From Novosphingobium subterraneum (GTDB lineage: Bacteria > Pseudomonadota > Alphaproteobacteria > Sphingomonadales > Sphingomonadaceae), in assembly GCF_000807925.1 (NCBI RefSeq), contig NZ_JRVC01000022.1, positions 1 to 64,000 on the forward strand: a stretch of DNA of 64,000 nucleotides, read 5' to 3'. Below the pieces are notes generated by a model. It was given only the letters and a program-made list of their open reading frames with translations. It ran no database searches and was not told the DNA's origin. Positions 25,855 through 33,452 of this stretch are shown piece after piece. The first letter of the stretch is position 1; the number at the start of each line of letters is the position of its first letter. The position numbers and the translations under genes were made by a program.

Positions 25855-26592
25855 ATGCTGAACGGAGGACAGCCGTGCCTGGCGTGCCCGCTGGCTGATT
25901 GCGAGGCTTTGCATCAGCCCCCGGCAGATGTCCGCCAGTGGATTGCCGCGTTCCGCCACGGTGAAATGCGCTTCACCCGGGGCGAGCAGGTTTTTGCACA
26001 GGGGACGCGGCCGACGTTCCTCTATACCGTGCTCTCGGGGGTCCTCATGCGGACACGCCTGCTTGAGGATGGCCGGCGCCAGATCATCAATTTCATGTTC
26101 CCGGGTGACTTTCTCGGGCTGCAGGCGGCACTCGATGCGGAAATGAGCCACACTGTCGAGGCGCTGACCAATGCCACCTTGTGCACTTTCGTACGCGAGA
26201 AGTTCTTCGATCTGGTTGCCCAGCAGCCAAGACTGTCGTTTGACCTGACCTGGCTTGCGGCCCACGAGGAAGCGGCGCTGGAGGAACACCTCGTCTCGCT
26301 CGGCCAGCGCAACGCGCGCGAGCGGATGGCAGCTCTGGCTGTGTTTCTTGTCCAGCGCGGCATCGATACGGGAATTGCTCCGGGCGGTGTCCTGACGCTG
26401 ACGATTACGCAGGGGCAGATTGCCGATATGCTGGGGCTGTCGCTGGTGCATACCAACCGCACCTTGCAGACTCTCAGGCGCATGGGGCTGGTCGACTGGA
26501 CCCTTTCGACCATCAGCGTTCCCGATATTGCCGCGGCAAAAGCCTACGCAAAGATCGATGGCAGCACATTTTCTTCGCGGCCTTATATCTAG
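25855..26592 (+). CDS. Crp/FNR-family regulator with N-terminal cysteine cluster
   Basis: 245 residues. A cyclic-nucleotide-binding-type fold (about 30-140; QVFAQGTRPTFLYTVLSG, then IINFMFPGDFLGLQ) is followed by a long dimer helix and a Crp-type winged helix (LTITQGQIADMLGLSLVHTNRTLQTLRRMG). Cysteines at 8, 11 and 16 (C-x2-C-x4-C), with another at 110, resemble the FNR iron-sulphur arrangement, although E. coli FNR has C-x2-C-x5-C. Oxygen or redox sensing is therefore possible. Several upstream ATGs are in frame; 25855 is chosen for the GGAGGAGG stretch about ten bases before it. Confidence 0.85.
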   Translation: MLNGGQPCLACPLADCEALHQPPADVRQWIAAFRHGEMRFTRGEQVFAQGTRPTFLYTVLSGVLMRTRLLEDGRRQIINFMFPGDFLGLQAALDAEMSHTVEALTNATLCTFVREKFFDLVAQQPRLSFDLTWLAAHEEAALEEHLVSLGQRNARERMAALAVFLVQRGIDTGIAPGGVLTLTITQGQIADMLGLSLVHTNRTLQTLRRMGLVDWTLSTISVPDIAAAKAYAKIDGSTFSSRPYI

Positions 26593-26629
26593 CGACTGAT
26601 TTTAAACGGAAAAAATTTTTTGAAGCTTT

Positions 26630-26654
26630 GGAACCGCCTTCAGGGACGCTCGTT
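26630..26654 (+). promoter_or_regulatory. EcfG-type promoter of the predicted small RNA
   Basis: GGAAC at 26630-26634, a 16-base spacer and CGTT at 26651-26654, a perfect match. Start is expected near 26660. The next open reading frame downstream lies on the other strand, so the only thing this promoter can drive locally is the structured 90-base region ending at the terminator at 26749. Confidence 0.85.
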
Positions 26655-26660
26655 TAGGGT

Positions 26661-26749
26661 ATGTCACCGCCGAGACCCCCCCTCCCGTCCAAGCGGCTGG
26701 TGATACGATCCCGAAAGGTCCCCGATGGAAACGTCGGGGACCTTTTTTT
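26661..26749 (+). ncRNA. GsrN-like stress-induced small RNA (predicted)
   Basis: About 89 nt. A 5' hairpin pairs 26664-26672 with 26694-26703 (nine pairs, one bulged U) and exposes a 21-base loop holding seven consecutive C's at 26676-26682. A single-stranded linker follows, then a ten-pair terminator (26716-26725 with 26734-26743) and seven T's. A perfect EcfG-type promoter lies just upstream, and no open reading frame fits. This is the layout of GsrN, the SigT-dependent small RNA of Caulobacter whose C-rich loop pairs with mRNA leaders such as katG. Homology is inferred from promoter, structure and stress-locus context, not from alignment. Confidence 0.75.
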
Positions 26750-26829
26750 GGTTGATCGGCCCCGGCTGCGCTCCCCGCGCGGCTGGGGCTTTCGTTTCCG
26801 AGGGTTGGGAGGAATTCGCTCAACCGGAC

Positions 26830-27297
26830 TTATTGGCCAGCCAGGGCGCTCCGGATGCGGCCCAGAATGCCACGTGGCCGTTCCTGCTGTATCAAGGATA
26901 CCAGTGCGGCAGTGCTGAAGGGCTTGGGCAGGACGCGGCCAAGCCCTGCGGCTGTATCGGGGATGGCTTCAGGCGTCGCGGTGGTGAAGATGATCAGCGG
27001 CGAGTTCTCGCCCAATTGAATGGCCAGTTCTGCCAAGGCCCAGCCATCGCCCCTGTCTGCAAGGTGCACGTCGAGGACCAGGATCGATGGAACAGACTGT
27101 TCCAGCTGCGCCATTGCCTCCGCAACGCTGGCGCAAGTCGTTACCGGTGCTGCACCCGCTTCGCCAAGAGCGTCGGCGATGTCCATGGCAACCAGGCCAT
27201 CGTCTTCCACAACCAGAGCAGGACCAAGCGCACGGCCAGACTTTCGTCGCGCCGTCTTCTTGTTGTCCTGTGTCGTAGTCGGCACCGTCTGTCGCAC
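26830..27297 (-). CDS. Single-domain response regulator under an EcfG-type promoter
   Basis: 155 residues, a receiver with a basic N-terminal tail (DNKKTARRKSGR). The acidic pair is in ALVVEDDGLV, the phospho-acceptor Asp in ILVLDVHLADRGDG, the switch Thr in LIIFTTATPEA and the Lys in VLPKPF. It starts with GTG at 27297. A perfect EcfG-type promoter sits 20-45 bases upstream, so it should be induced by general stress. It may be the counterpart of SdrG of Sphingomonas, a single-domain regulator acting in the PhyR pathway, although its motif only loosely resembles the FAT GUY signature. Confidence 0.87.
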   Translation of the reverse strand: MRQTVPTTTQDNKKTARRKSGRALGPALVVEDDGLVAMDIADALGEAGAAPVTTCASVAEAMAQLEQSVPSILVLDVHLADRGDGWALAELAIQLGENSPLIIFTTATPEAIPDTAAGLGRVLPKPFSTAALVSLIQQERPRGILGRIRSALAGQ

Positions 27298-27319
27298 CCT
27301 GATCTGACCTGTCTCGATG

Positions 27320-27344
27320 AACGCGGGCAGCCAAGCAGCGTTCC
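27320..27344 (-). promoter_or_regulatory. EcfG-type promoter of the single-domain regulator
   Basis: On the minus strand GGAAC (27344-27340), 16 bases, CGTT (27323-27320). Start near 27312 leaves a leader of about 15 bases before the GTG at 27297. Confidence 0.82.
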
Positions 27345-27393
27345 ACCGCCCGTCCCGCCCGCCATGTTGACGGGCGCGAACAGGCCGGCAGGC

Positions 27394-28554
27394 TCAGACT
27401 AGAGGCTTGTCGTAAATCACGTAAGTCTTGTTGACGTGGCTGTCGATCGCTTCGGCGATGGCGTTCATCCCCTGATTGTCGTCGAGAATCCAGCCGATCT
27501 CCCCGCGCGAGGCGCCGTAGTCGCGCACCGAGTTGAGGCGGATCGCCTCGATCATCATGAAGGCCAACTGGCTTGCCAGGCGCGAGGCCTGGAGGCGCTT
27601 GCGCACACCCATCAGCGGCACGCGCATGGTGCGCACCCGCGGCTTGCGCAGCCACAGCAGCAGCTTGGCCCAGTTGAACGGGAACAGCTTTCCGCCCATC
27701 GGCTTCAGCACTTCGTTGAGATCGGGCAGTGTCATCATGAAGGCCACCGGCTCGCCCTCGTACTCGGCGATCATGATCAGGTCTTCGCGCACGATCGGCT
27801 TGAACTTCTTGCCGGCATACTTGATCTCGGTGTCGGTAAACGGGACAAAGCCCCAGTTGTCCGACCAGGCATCGTTGAGGATGTCGAGGATCAGCGCGGC
27901 TTCTGCATCGAACTTCGACTTGTCGACATTGCGGATGCGGATCTTGGCGTTCTTCTCGCCCGATTGGACAATGCGCTGGATCAGCGGCGGGAAGCCCTTG
28001 GTGATGTCGAGCTCGTAGGTATTGAGCGTCTTGGCCGGCTGGTAGCCCAAGGCCTTGATATAATCGTCATAGCGCTGCGGCTGGTGGCCCATCATCACTG
28101 TTGGTGGATGATCAAAGCCCATGGTCAACTGGCCCGGCTCTTCCCAGATCGACATCGACAAGGGCGCTAGCACGCGGGTCATGCCCTTTTCGCGCAGCCA
28201 GCCTTCAGCGCGGCCGATCAGTGCCTGCGCGACGGCCTCGTCCTCGGCCTCGAGCAGGCCCCAGTTCCCCGTGCCCGGCCCCATGCCCTGCCTGGGATCC
28301 ATGGCGATCGCCAGATGATCGATGTGGGCGGAGATACGACCCACAACAGCGCTGCCCCGGCGAGCAAGGAACAGTTGCACGTCGGCATGTTCGAAGAACG
28401 GGTTCTTGCCGGGCGTGATCAGCTCTTCGGCTTCCATCCGCAGCGGCGGTACCCAGTTGGAGTCACCGGCATTGAGGCGATACGCAAGGTCGACGAAGGC
28501 CTTTCGGTCAGCCTTGCCGGAAACCGGTGTGATGATTACTTCGCCTTGAGCCAC
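27394..28554 (-). CDS. Conserved protein with an acetyltransferase-like fold, function unknown
   Basis: 386 residues, cytosolic. The central part reads like a GNAT-type domain (IMIAEYEGEPVAFMMTLPDLNEVL near residue 265; MMIEAIRLNSVRDYGASRGEIGWILDDNQGMNAIAEAI near 340), preceded by an N-terminal domain with the conserved LNAGDSNWVPPLRMEAEELITPGKNPFFEH stretch. Proteins of this kind are widespread in sphingomonads and annotated only as N-acetyltransferase-like. The GTG start at 28554 follows an AAAGGCAAG ribosome site. It is divergent from the desaturase gene. Confidence 0.72.
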   Translation of the reverse strand: MAQGEVIITPVSGKADRKAFVDLAYRLNAGDSNWVPPLRMEAEELITPGKNPFFEHADVQLFLARRGSAVVGRISAHIDHLAIAMDPRQGMGPGTGNWGLLEAEDEAVAQALIGRAEGWLREKGMTRVLAPLSMSIWEEPGQLTMGFDHPPTVMMGHQPQRYDDYIKALGYQPAKTLNTYELDITKGFPPLIQRIVQSGEKNAKIRIRNVDKSKFDAEAALILDILNDAWSDNWGFVPFTDTEIKYAGKKFKPIVREDLIMIAEYEGEPVAFMMTLPDLNEVLKPMGGKLFPFNWAKLLLWLRKPRVRTMRVPLMGVRKRLQASRLASQLAFMMIEAIRLNSVRDYGASRGEIGWILDDNQGMNAIAEAIDSHVNKTYVIYDKPLV

Positions 28555-28670
28555 GATCTTGCCTTTGTTTGCGGATATGGGGTCGTTGCCGATGGGACTG
28601 CGGTCCCGACCGGCGCATTGTCAAGCCGCAGGGCGCGGTGTGGGGACGCCCAGAGGCTATTGCTTGGTGC

Positions 28671-28693
28671 AAAAAAAGCCGGCCTGAGCCGGT
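28671..28693 (-). terminator. Orphan terminator-like hairpin, leftward
   Basis: Read on the minus strand: ACCGGC, loop TCAG, GCCGGCT, then a run of seven T's (28677-28671). It is a textbook intrinsic terminator but it lies between two divergent genes, so no annotated transcript ends here. Confidence 0.55.
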
Positions 28694-28721
28694 AGATACG
28701 GGTCATACTGGAATTTGTGGC

Positions 28722-29825
28722 ATGATTGCGACCGATACGCTTGAAACTCCCCGCGACGTGGCTCCTGCCGGTGCCGAAGCTGCCAAGCTTCCCCGCGGCC
28801 TGGCAGGCACGCCTGACGACAAGGAAATGCTCCGCTCCGCCGTCGAATTGACGCGCGATATCGCGACCGCGCGGCCCGAGATCTACTGGCCCGACATGCT
28901 GGGCTCTGCAGCCCTTGGTTACGCCGCGCTGGCCGGCGCGATCCTGATCGGCAATCCGCCCGTCGCCGCGCTGTCCGGCGTGGTCGCGGCGCTCGCGCTC
29001 TACCGCGCCTTGCTGTTCATCCACGAACTCACCCACATCCACAAGAACGCGCTGCCGGGCTTCCGCTTTGCGTGGAACCTGCTGGTCGGCATCCCGATGC
29101 TGACGCCCTCGCTCATGTACGAAGGCGTCCACACGCTGCACCATGCGCGCACGCGCTATGGCACGGTCGAGGACCCTGAGTACCTGCCGCTCGCGCTGAT
29201 GAAACCGTGGTCGCTGCCGCTGTTCGCGCTGGTCGCCCTGCTGCTGCCGATAGGTCTGCTGATCCGCTCGGCAATCCTCGTGCCGCTGGGGGCGGTCATC
29301 CCGCCACTGCGCCGCCTGGTGTGGGAGCGTGCCTCTGCGCTCTCGATCAACCCGGAATTTCGCCGGCGTCCGCCCGAAGGCGAGTTTGCGCGGCAGGTGT
29401 TCTGGCAGGAACTGGGTGCATCGGCCTGGGCGCTGTTCGTGTTGTGGTGGAGTGCGACGCATTCTTGGCGTCCGCTGCTTATCGGCATTGCAGTGATCTC
29501 GCTGACCGCGCTGCTCAACCAGATCCGTACGCTGGTGGCGCATCTGTGGGAGAACGAGGGCGAGGCCATGACCGTGACCGGCCAGTACCTCGATTCCGTC
29601 AACGTACCCCCGCCCGCCTGGCTGGCGCCGCTGTGGGCGCCGGTTGGTCTGCGCTACCACGCGCTGCACCACTTGCTGCCCTCGATGCCCTATCACTCGC
29701 TGGCCGAAGCGCACCGCCGGATCGTGGCGCACCTCGGCACTGGCTCGACGTATGAGAAGGGCAATTACAACGGCCTGCTGCCGCTTGTCGGCAGGCTGGC
29801 GCGCAGCACGATGATGCCGCGCTGA
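28722..29825 (+). CDS. Membrane fatty acid desaturase
   Basis: 367 residues with four or more membrane helices. The three histidine boxes of the diiron membrane desaturase family are intact: HELTHIHKN (near 107), HTLHHARTRYG (near 140) and HALHHLLPSMPYH (near 313). It probably introduces a double bond into membrane acyl chains or a related lipid, using ferredoxin or a similar donor; the regiospecificity cannot be told. The ATG at 28722 is chosen since the earlier frame has no family-like sequence. It is divergent from the acetyltransferase-like gene and convergent with the rhodanese gene. Confidence 0.9.
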   Translation: MIATDTLETPRDVAPAGAEAAKLPRGLAGTPDDKEMLRSAVELTRDIATARPEIYWPDMLGSAALGYAALAGAILIGNPPVAALSGVVAALALYRALLFIHELTHIHKNALPGFRFAWNLLVGIPMLTPSLMYEGVHTLHHARTRYGTVEDPEYLPLALMKPWSLPLFALVALLLPIGLLIRSAILVPLGAVIPPLRRLVWERASALSINPEFRRRPPEGEFARQVFWQELGASAWALFVLWWSATHSWRPLLIGIAVISLTALLNQIRTLVAHLWENEGEAMTVTGQYLDSVNVPPPAWLAPLWAPVGLRYHALHHLLPSMPYHSLAEAHRRIVAHLGTGSTYEKGNYNGLLPLVGRLARSTMMPR

Positions 29826-29844
29826 GTGGAAAGGCCACGCTGCC

Positions 29845-30363
29845 TCAGGCGGCGCGGCGGTTCCACGGCATCAGGCCAAGCAGCCTGGCCATGCCGCACC
29901 AGCCGGTTGCCCCGGCCATGAACAGGCCCGCACCGACGAATGCCGAAAGCGCGACGAAGCCCTGCGCCACGGTGAGCGAAAGCGCCACGCCGGCAAGGAT
30001 CAGCAGCCCTGCGATCATCTGGACCTGCCGCATGATCTCGAGTGGCGCCTTGGCATCGGTCTTCACCGGCAGGCCGGCCGAGCGCCAGCCGTCAATGCCC
30101 CCTTCCAGAAGGTAGCCGGGACAGTCGGACACGGCGGCGAGCCGATCGGCGTTGGCAGCGGTGCGCATGCCCGAACGGCAATGCCAGATCACCGCAGGAT
30201 GGCCGGATACCGGCTCCAGCGCCGACAGCGGCATGTTGGCCGCGCCCGGAATGCTCTGCCGGCGATGTTCGTCGGCGTCGCGGATGTCGATGAGCCGGGC
30301 GCCCTCGTCGAGCAGCGCCTTGGCTTGTGCAGGGGTGATGGTTGGAAGCGTCATGGCCTCCAT
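29845..30363 (-). CDS. Rhodanese domain with DUF2892-type membrane tail (YgaP-like)
   Basis: 172 residues. Residues 8-105 are a rhodanese domain (LIDIRDADEHRRQSIPGAANMP) with the catalytic Cys in the loop HCRSGMRT, which binds persulphide sulphur. Two helices (about 117-160) form a DUF2892-like membrane part ending near WCGMARLLGLMPWN, as in E. coli YgaP. The first ATG at 30363 lacks a ribosome site; a second at 30354 has GGAGG only two bases upstream, so the real start is unsure. An AT-rich inverted repeat directly upstream suggests repression by an ArsR-type sulphide or persulphide sensor. Confidence 0.85.
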   Translation of the reverse strand: MEAMTLPTITPAQAKALLDEGARLIDIRDADEHRRQSIPGAANMPLSALEPVSGHPAVIWHCRSGMRTAANADRLAAVSDCPGYLLEGGIDGWRSAGLPVKTDAKAPLEIMRQVQMIAGLLILAGVALSLTVAQGFVALSAFVGAGLFMAGATGWCGMARLLGLMPWNRRAA

Positions 30364-30365
30364 AT

Positions 30366-30397
30366 ATTAGATATTACGAAAATTAGCAATATCTAAT
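30366..30397. promoter_or_regulatory. AT-rich inverted repeat upstream of the rhodanese gene (probable operator)
   Basis: ATTAGATATT at 30366-30375 and its exact complement AATATCTAAT at 30388-30397, with a 12-base spacer. It begins three bases before the start codon at 30363 and overlaps any -10 region. Size and AT-richness are like operators of BigR/ArsR-type repressors. No such repressor gene is in the window. Confidence 0.6.
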
Positions 30398-30405
30398 TCT
30401 AAGGT

Positions 30406-31506
30406 CTATTCCTCGGTCCGGATCAGCACCGTCTCGCCGATGAGGAAGAACAGGACGAACGGTGCCCACGCGGCCAGCAGCGGCGGGTAAGCGCCGAAAT
30501 TGCCCATGGCCAAGGCCGCGTTGTCGAATACGAAGTAGGCGAAGCCCAGCGCCATGCCGATCACCGCGCGCACGAAGAGGTGTCCTGATCGCGCCAGGCC
30601 AAATGCTGCCACGGCACCGAGAAGAGGCATGAGCAGCGCTGAAAGCGGCCCAGAAAGCTTGTGCCACCACTTGCCATCAAGCTCGGTGGTGCGAAAGCCT
30701 GCCTCTCGGATGGCGGCGAGCGAACCCGATAGCTGGGTCAACGATTCCGCGTCGGCATCGACCCGGCTGATCGTGACCTGGACCGGTTCCACCGTCTTGG
30801 CAAAGACCTCGTCGCGGCCGATCGACGTCTTTCGGGCAGATTGTACATCGAACACAACAGGATCGCGGAATTTCCAGCCCGGATTGGCATAGGCCGCCGA
30901 GGGCGAAGTGACGATTTCGGTCACCATCCCGGTTGGGTCGCGGCGATACCAGCTGACTCCATCCATCCGCATAGACTTGCCTTCGCCGGCAACCGAGCGG
31001 GCGAACAGGATGTTCGGACCGTCCTGTAGCCAGACATTGGATTTGATCGCCGATTCCTGCGGGATCGGCCCGTATTCCACGTTCTGCCAGGCTTTGAGCG
31101 TAGCAGTCGACCGTGTGACGATGCGTTCGTTGAAACCGAAGGTCACCGCGGAGGTGACCGCCGCAACGAGAAACAGTGGTGCCAGCACCTGATGCGCGGA
31201 AAGGCCCGCCGCCTTCATCGCGATGACCTCGCTGTTCTGGTTCAGCGTCATCAGCGTGATGATCGTGGCCAGCAGCACCGAATAGGGCAGGAACCGGCTT
31301 ATGAGTTGCGGCATGCGCAAGGACACATACGTCAGCAGCTCGCCCTGTCCGTTTCCGGGCGCTGCCAGCACCTTGCCGCTCTCGCTCAACAGGTCGAGCA
31401 TTTGCAGGACCAGTACCAGCATCAGCAGCACGGCGACAATGCGCACCGCAAACATCTTCGCGATGTATTTCGCCAGAGTGCGCGACGGGAAGAATTCAAG
31501 CTGCAT
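30406..31506 (-). CDS. lptG: LPS export ABC transporter permease LptG
   Basis: 366 residues, six membrane helices in two groups of three (about 10-110 and 275-360) around a periplasmic jelly-roll domain, as in all LptF/LptG proteins. The opening FFPSRTLAKYIAKMFAVRIV is typical of LptG. With LptF and the ATPase LptB it extracts lipopolysaccharide from the inner membrane for delivery to the LptA bridge. The start at 31506 overlaps the lptF stop by 11 bases; the longer frame to 31626 lies inside lptF. Confidence 0.92.
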   Translation of the reverse strand: MQLEFFPSRTLAKYIAKMFAVRIVAVLLMLVLVLQMLDLLSESGKVLAAPGNGQGELLTYVSLRMPQLISRFLPYSVLLATIITLMTLNQNSEVIAMKAAGLSAHQVLAPLFLVAAVTSAVTFGFNERIVTRSTATLKAWQNVEYGPIPQESAIKSNVWLQDGPNILFARSVAGEGKSMRMDGVSWYRRDPTGMVTEIVTSPSAAYANPGWKFRDPVVFDVQSARKTSIGRDEVFAKTVEPVQVTISRVDADAESLTQLSGSLAAIREAGFRTTELDGKWWHKLSGPLSALLMPLLGAVAAFGLARSGHLFVRAVIGMALGFAYFVFDNAALAMGNFGAYPPLLAAWAPFVLFFLIGETVLIRTEE

Positions 31507-32824
31507 GGGCGGCATCTTCCTCGACAAGGGCAGGCTCATCGCGCAGCCGCTTGCGCTCGAACAGCTTGCGGATCGAACGCGAAACCTTGGCAAAGCCGGT
31601 TTCGAGGGCACCGATTGGCTGGCCACCGGGAACGTAGGCGATCTTCCAGTACATCCACAGGATCAGGGCTGAAAAGACCACGAACGGCCCCCAAAGGGCG
31701 AGCACTGGGTCGATCCGGCCAAGGCTGGCCACGTCCTGCCCGTACTGGTTGACCTTGTGATAGGCGACCACGAGCACGATCGACAGGAATACGCCCAGTG
31801 CCGAAGTCGACCGCTTGGGCGGAACCGCCAGCGCCACTGCCAGAAGCGGCAGCAGGAACATCATCACGACCTCGACCAGCCGATAATTCAGGCTGGCCTT
31901 CGACTGATTGCGAATCTCTTCGGAATAACGGTCGTTCCAGCCGATCTGCAGCAACTCGGGGAGAAAATACTCGCGGTCGGCATCGCCGCGCTGGCGGAAC
32001 TGCTCGATCCTCGGCAGGTCGATCGGCAGATCGTGGCTGGCAAAGGTCAGCACGCGCGGCGAGGCAATGCCCGGTCCGTCCTGCACGATCTGACCGTCGG
32101 TCAGGCGCAGGATCACCGTGTCCGGGCTTTCCTTGTTCGCAAAGAAGCGTCCCTCTCGCGCCGAGATCACCATGACCTGCCCATTCGAGGTCTGCAGGCG
32201 GGCGAAAATGCCGCGCAGGTCACGGCCTTCGTCGCGGCTCGAATCGACGCGCAAGGCGGTGCGGTCCTGCAGCGAATTGAACTCGCCGACCTTGATCGAC
32301 GCGCCTAGTGCGCCCGAGCGCAGCTCGAACTGGAGCTGTTCGTAGTAATAGCGCGATAGCGGCTGGAGATAGCTGACGATCAGCAGGTTCAGCGCCGCAA
32401 GCCCGATCGCGAACATGTAGGGCACGCGCAGCAGGCGGGTATAGGACAACCCGACCGCACGCATCACGTCGAGTTCGGAACTCATCGCCAGCTTGCGGAA
32501 AGCGAACAGGATGCCGAGCATCAGGCCGAGCGGGATGGCAAGGCTGGCATATTCCGGCAGCAGGTTCGCCAGCATCTTGAACACGACACTGACCGGTCCG
32601 CCCTCTGTCGCCACGAAGTCGAACAGCTTCAGCATCTTGTCGAGGATGAGCAGAGACGCGGCGAGGACGAACACCGACAGCATCGGCACGAATACGAGCC
32701 GGGCAATGTAGCGATCGGTGGCGGTAAGGAACTTCACGTGGCGGGTGCTGGCGTCTTTTCGTGGATCGATATTCGGCGGGGCCTGGGCCTTGCCCGAGTG
32801 GCTGCCGACAGGTGAACCAGCCAT
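31496..32824 (-). CDS. lptF: LPS export ABC transporter permease LptF
   Basis: 442 residues, including a non-conserved N-terminal 30 residues. The YjgP/YjgQ-type layout is clear: DRYIARLVFVPMLSVFVLAASLLIL as TM1, then LPEYASLAIPLGLMLGILFAF and SELDVMRAVGLSY near residue 120, a periplasmic domain (170-300), then three more helices. It forms the LptF-LptG permease for lipopolysaccharide export. The ATG at 32824 is used; a GTG at residue 30 (before KFLTATDRYIAR) would match typical LptF N-termini but has no ribosome site. Confidence 0.92.
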   Translation of the reverse strand: MAGSPVGSHSGKAQAPPNIDPRKDASTRHVKFLTATDRYIARLVFVPMLSVFVLAASLLILDKMLKLFDFVATEGGPVSVVFKMLANLLPEYASLAIPLGLMLGILFAFRKLAMSSELDVMRAVGLSYTRLLRVPYMFAIGLAALNLLIVSYLQPLSRYYYEQLQFELRSGALGASIKVGEFNSLQDRTALRVDSSRDEGRDLRGIFARLQTSNGQVMVISAREGRFFANKESPDTVILRLTDGQIVQDGPGIASPRVLTFASHDLPIDLPRIEQFRQRGDADREYFLPELLQIGWNDRYSEEIRNQSKASLNYRLVEVVMMFLLPLLAVALAVPPKRSTSALGVFLSIVLVVAYHKVNQYGQDVASLGRIDPVLALWGPFVVFSALILWMYWKIAYVPGGQPIGALETGFAKVSRSIRKLFERKRLRDEPALVEEDAAHAA

Positions 32825-32965
32825 GAGCTTTTACGGACTAGCGCTTCGCACGGCTTCGTGGAAGGGAAAACCGGCGCGACTTTCGCAAGTCATAACGAAA
32901 GTTATGGAATTGCCTCGCTGAAAGTCATAGAAATAATGCCAGTGCCAGTGAGGGAAAGTTCGAAG

Positions 32966-33409
32966 ATGTCGCATGAGCAAACCGGTAGTGCGTGGTTCGC
33001 AGGCTTTGCCGGCGGTCAACCCGATCCGGAAAGGTTGAGCGCGCTGGCGCGCTGGTGCGAGCAACTCGCCCCCACCGAACAGCGCAAGGGATTCGAGCGG
33101 GTTCTTCTCGAGATTGCTTCGCCGCACACCGAGGAAGAAGGCGGACGCCTGAATGCCGCGTTCGACTGGATCGGAGTCCTTGCTGATTCCGGCGCGTTCG
33201 AATCGGCCGCGGTGGCGCTGATCCCGCGTGATGCCATCTTCACTGGCGGGCGCCTCAAGGACGGTTCGTTCGTCGCGCAGGTGATTCTCGATGGCGGCGT
33301 CGGCGCGCATTCGCGTGAGGCCCAGAGCCTGGCCATGGCTTGGATCGCGGCGCTGCTGCGTGCGTTCGCCCGCCAGGCTGTGGAAACCGGAGCCTTGACG
33401 GCACACTGA
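32966..33409 (+). CDS. Conserved hypothetical protein
   Basis: 147 residues, soluble, function not recognised. Two Ala-rich helices flank a strand pair (AVALIPRDAIFTGG, then GSFVAQVILDGGVG), and the protein has no membrane segment, signal peptide or metal motif. The ATG at 32966 is favoured by nearby GAGGGAAAG; in-frame starts at 32936 and 32858 are less likely. It is divergent from lptF and convergent with clpS. A short palindrome (CATAAC-GAAA-GTTATG, 32891-32906) lies in the divergent spacer and could be an operator. Confidence 0.6.
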   Translation: MSHEQTGSAWFAGFAGGQPDPERLSALARWCEQLAPTEQRKGFERVLLEIASPHTEEEGGRLNAAFDWIGVLADSGAFESAAVALIPRDAIFTGGRLKDGSFVAQVILDGGVGAHSREAQSLAMAWIAALLRAFARQAVETGALTAH

Positions 33410-33452
33410 CGGCCTTCGCGATCTGGCGCTTTGCGTCAGGTCAGCGGTGGCT

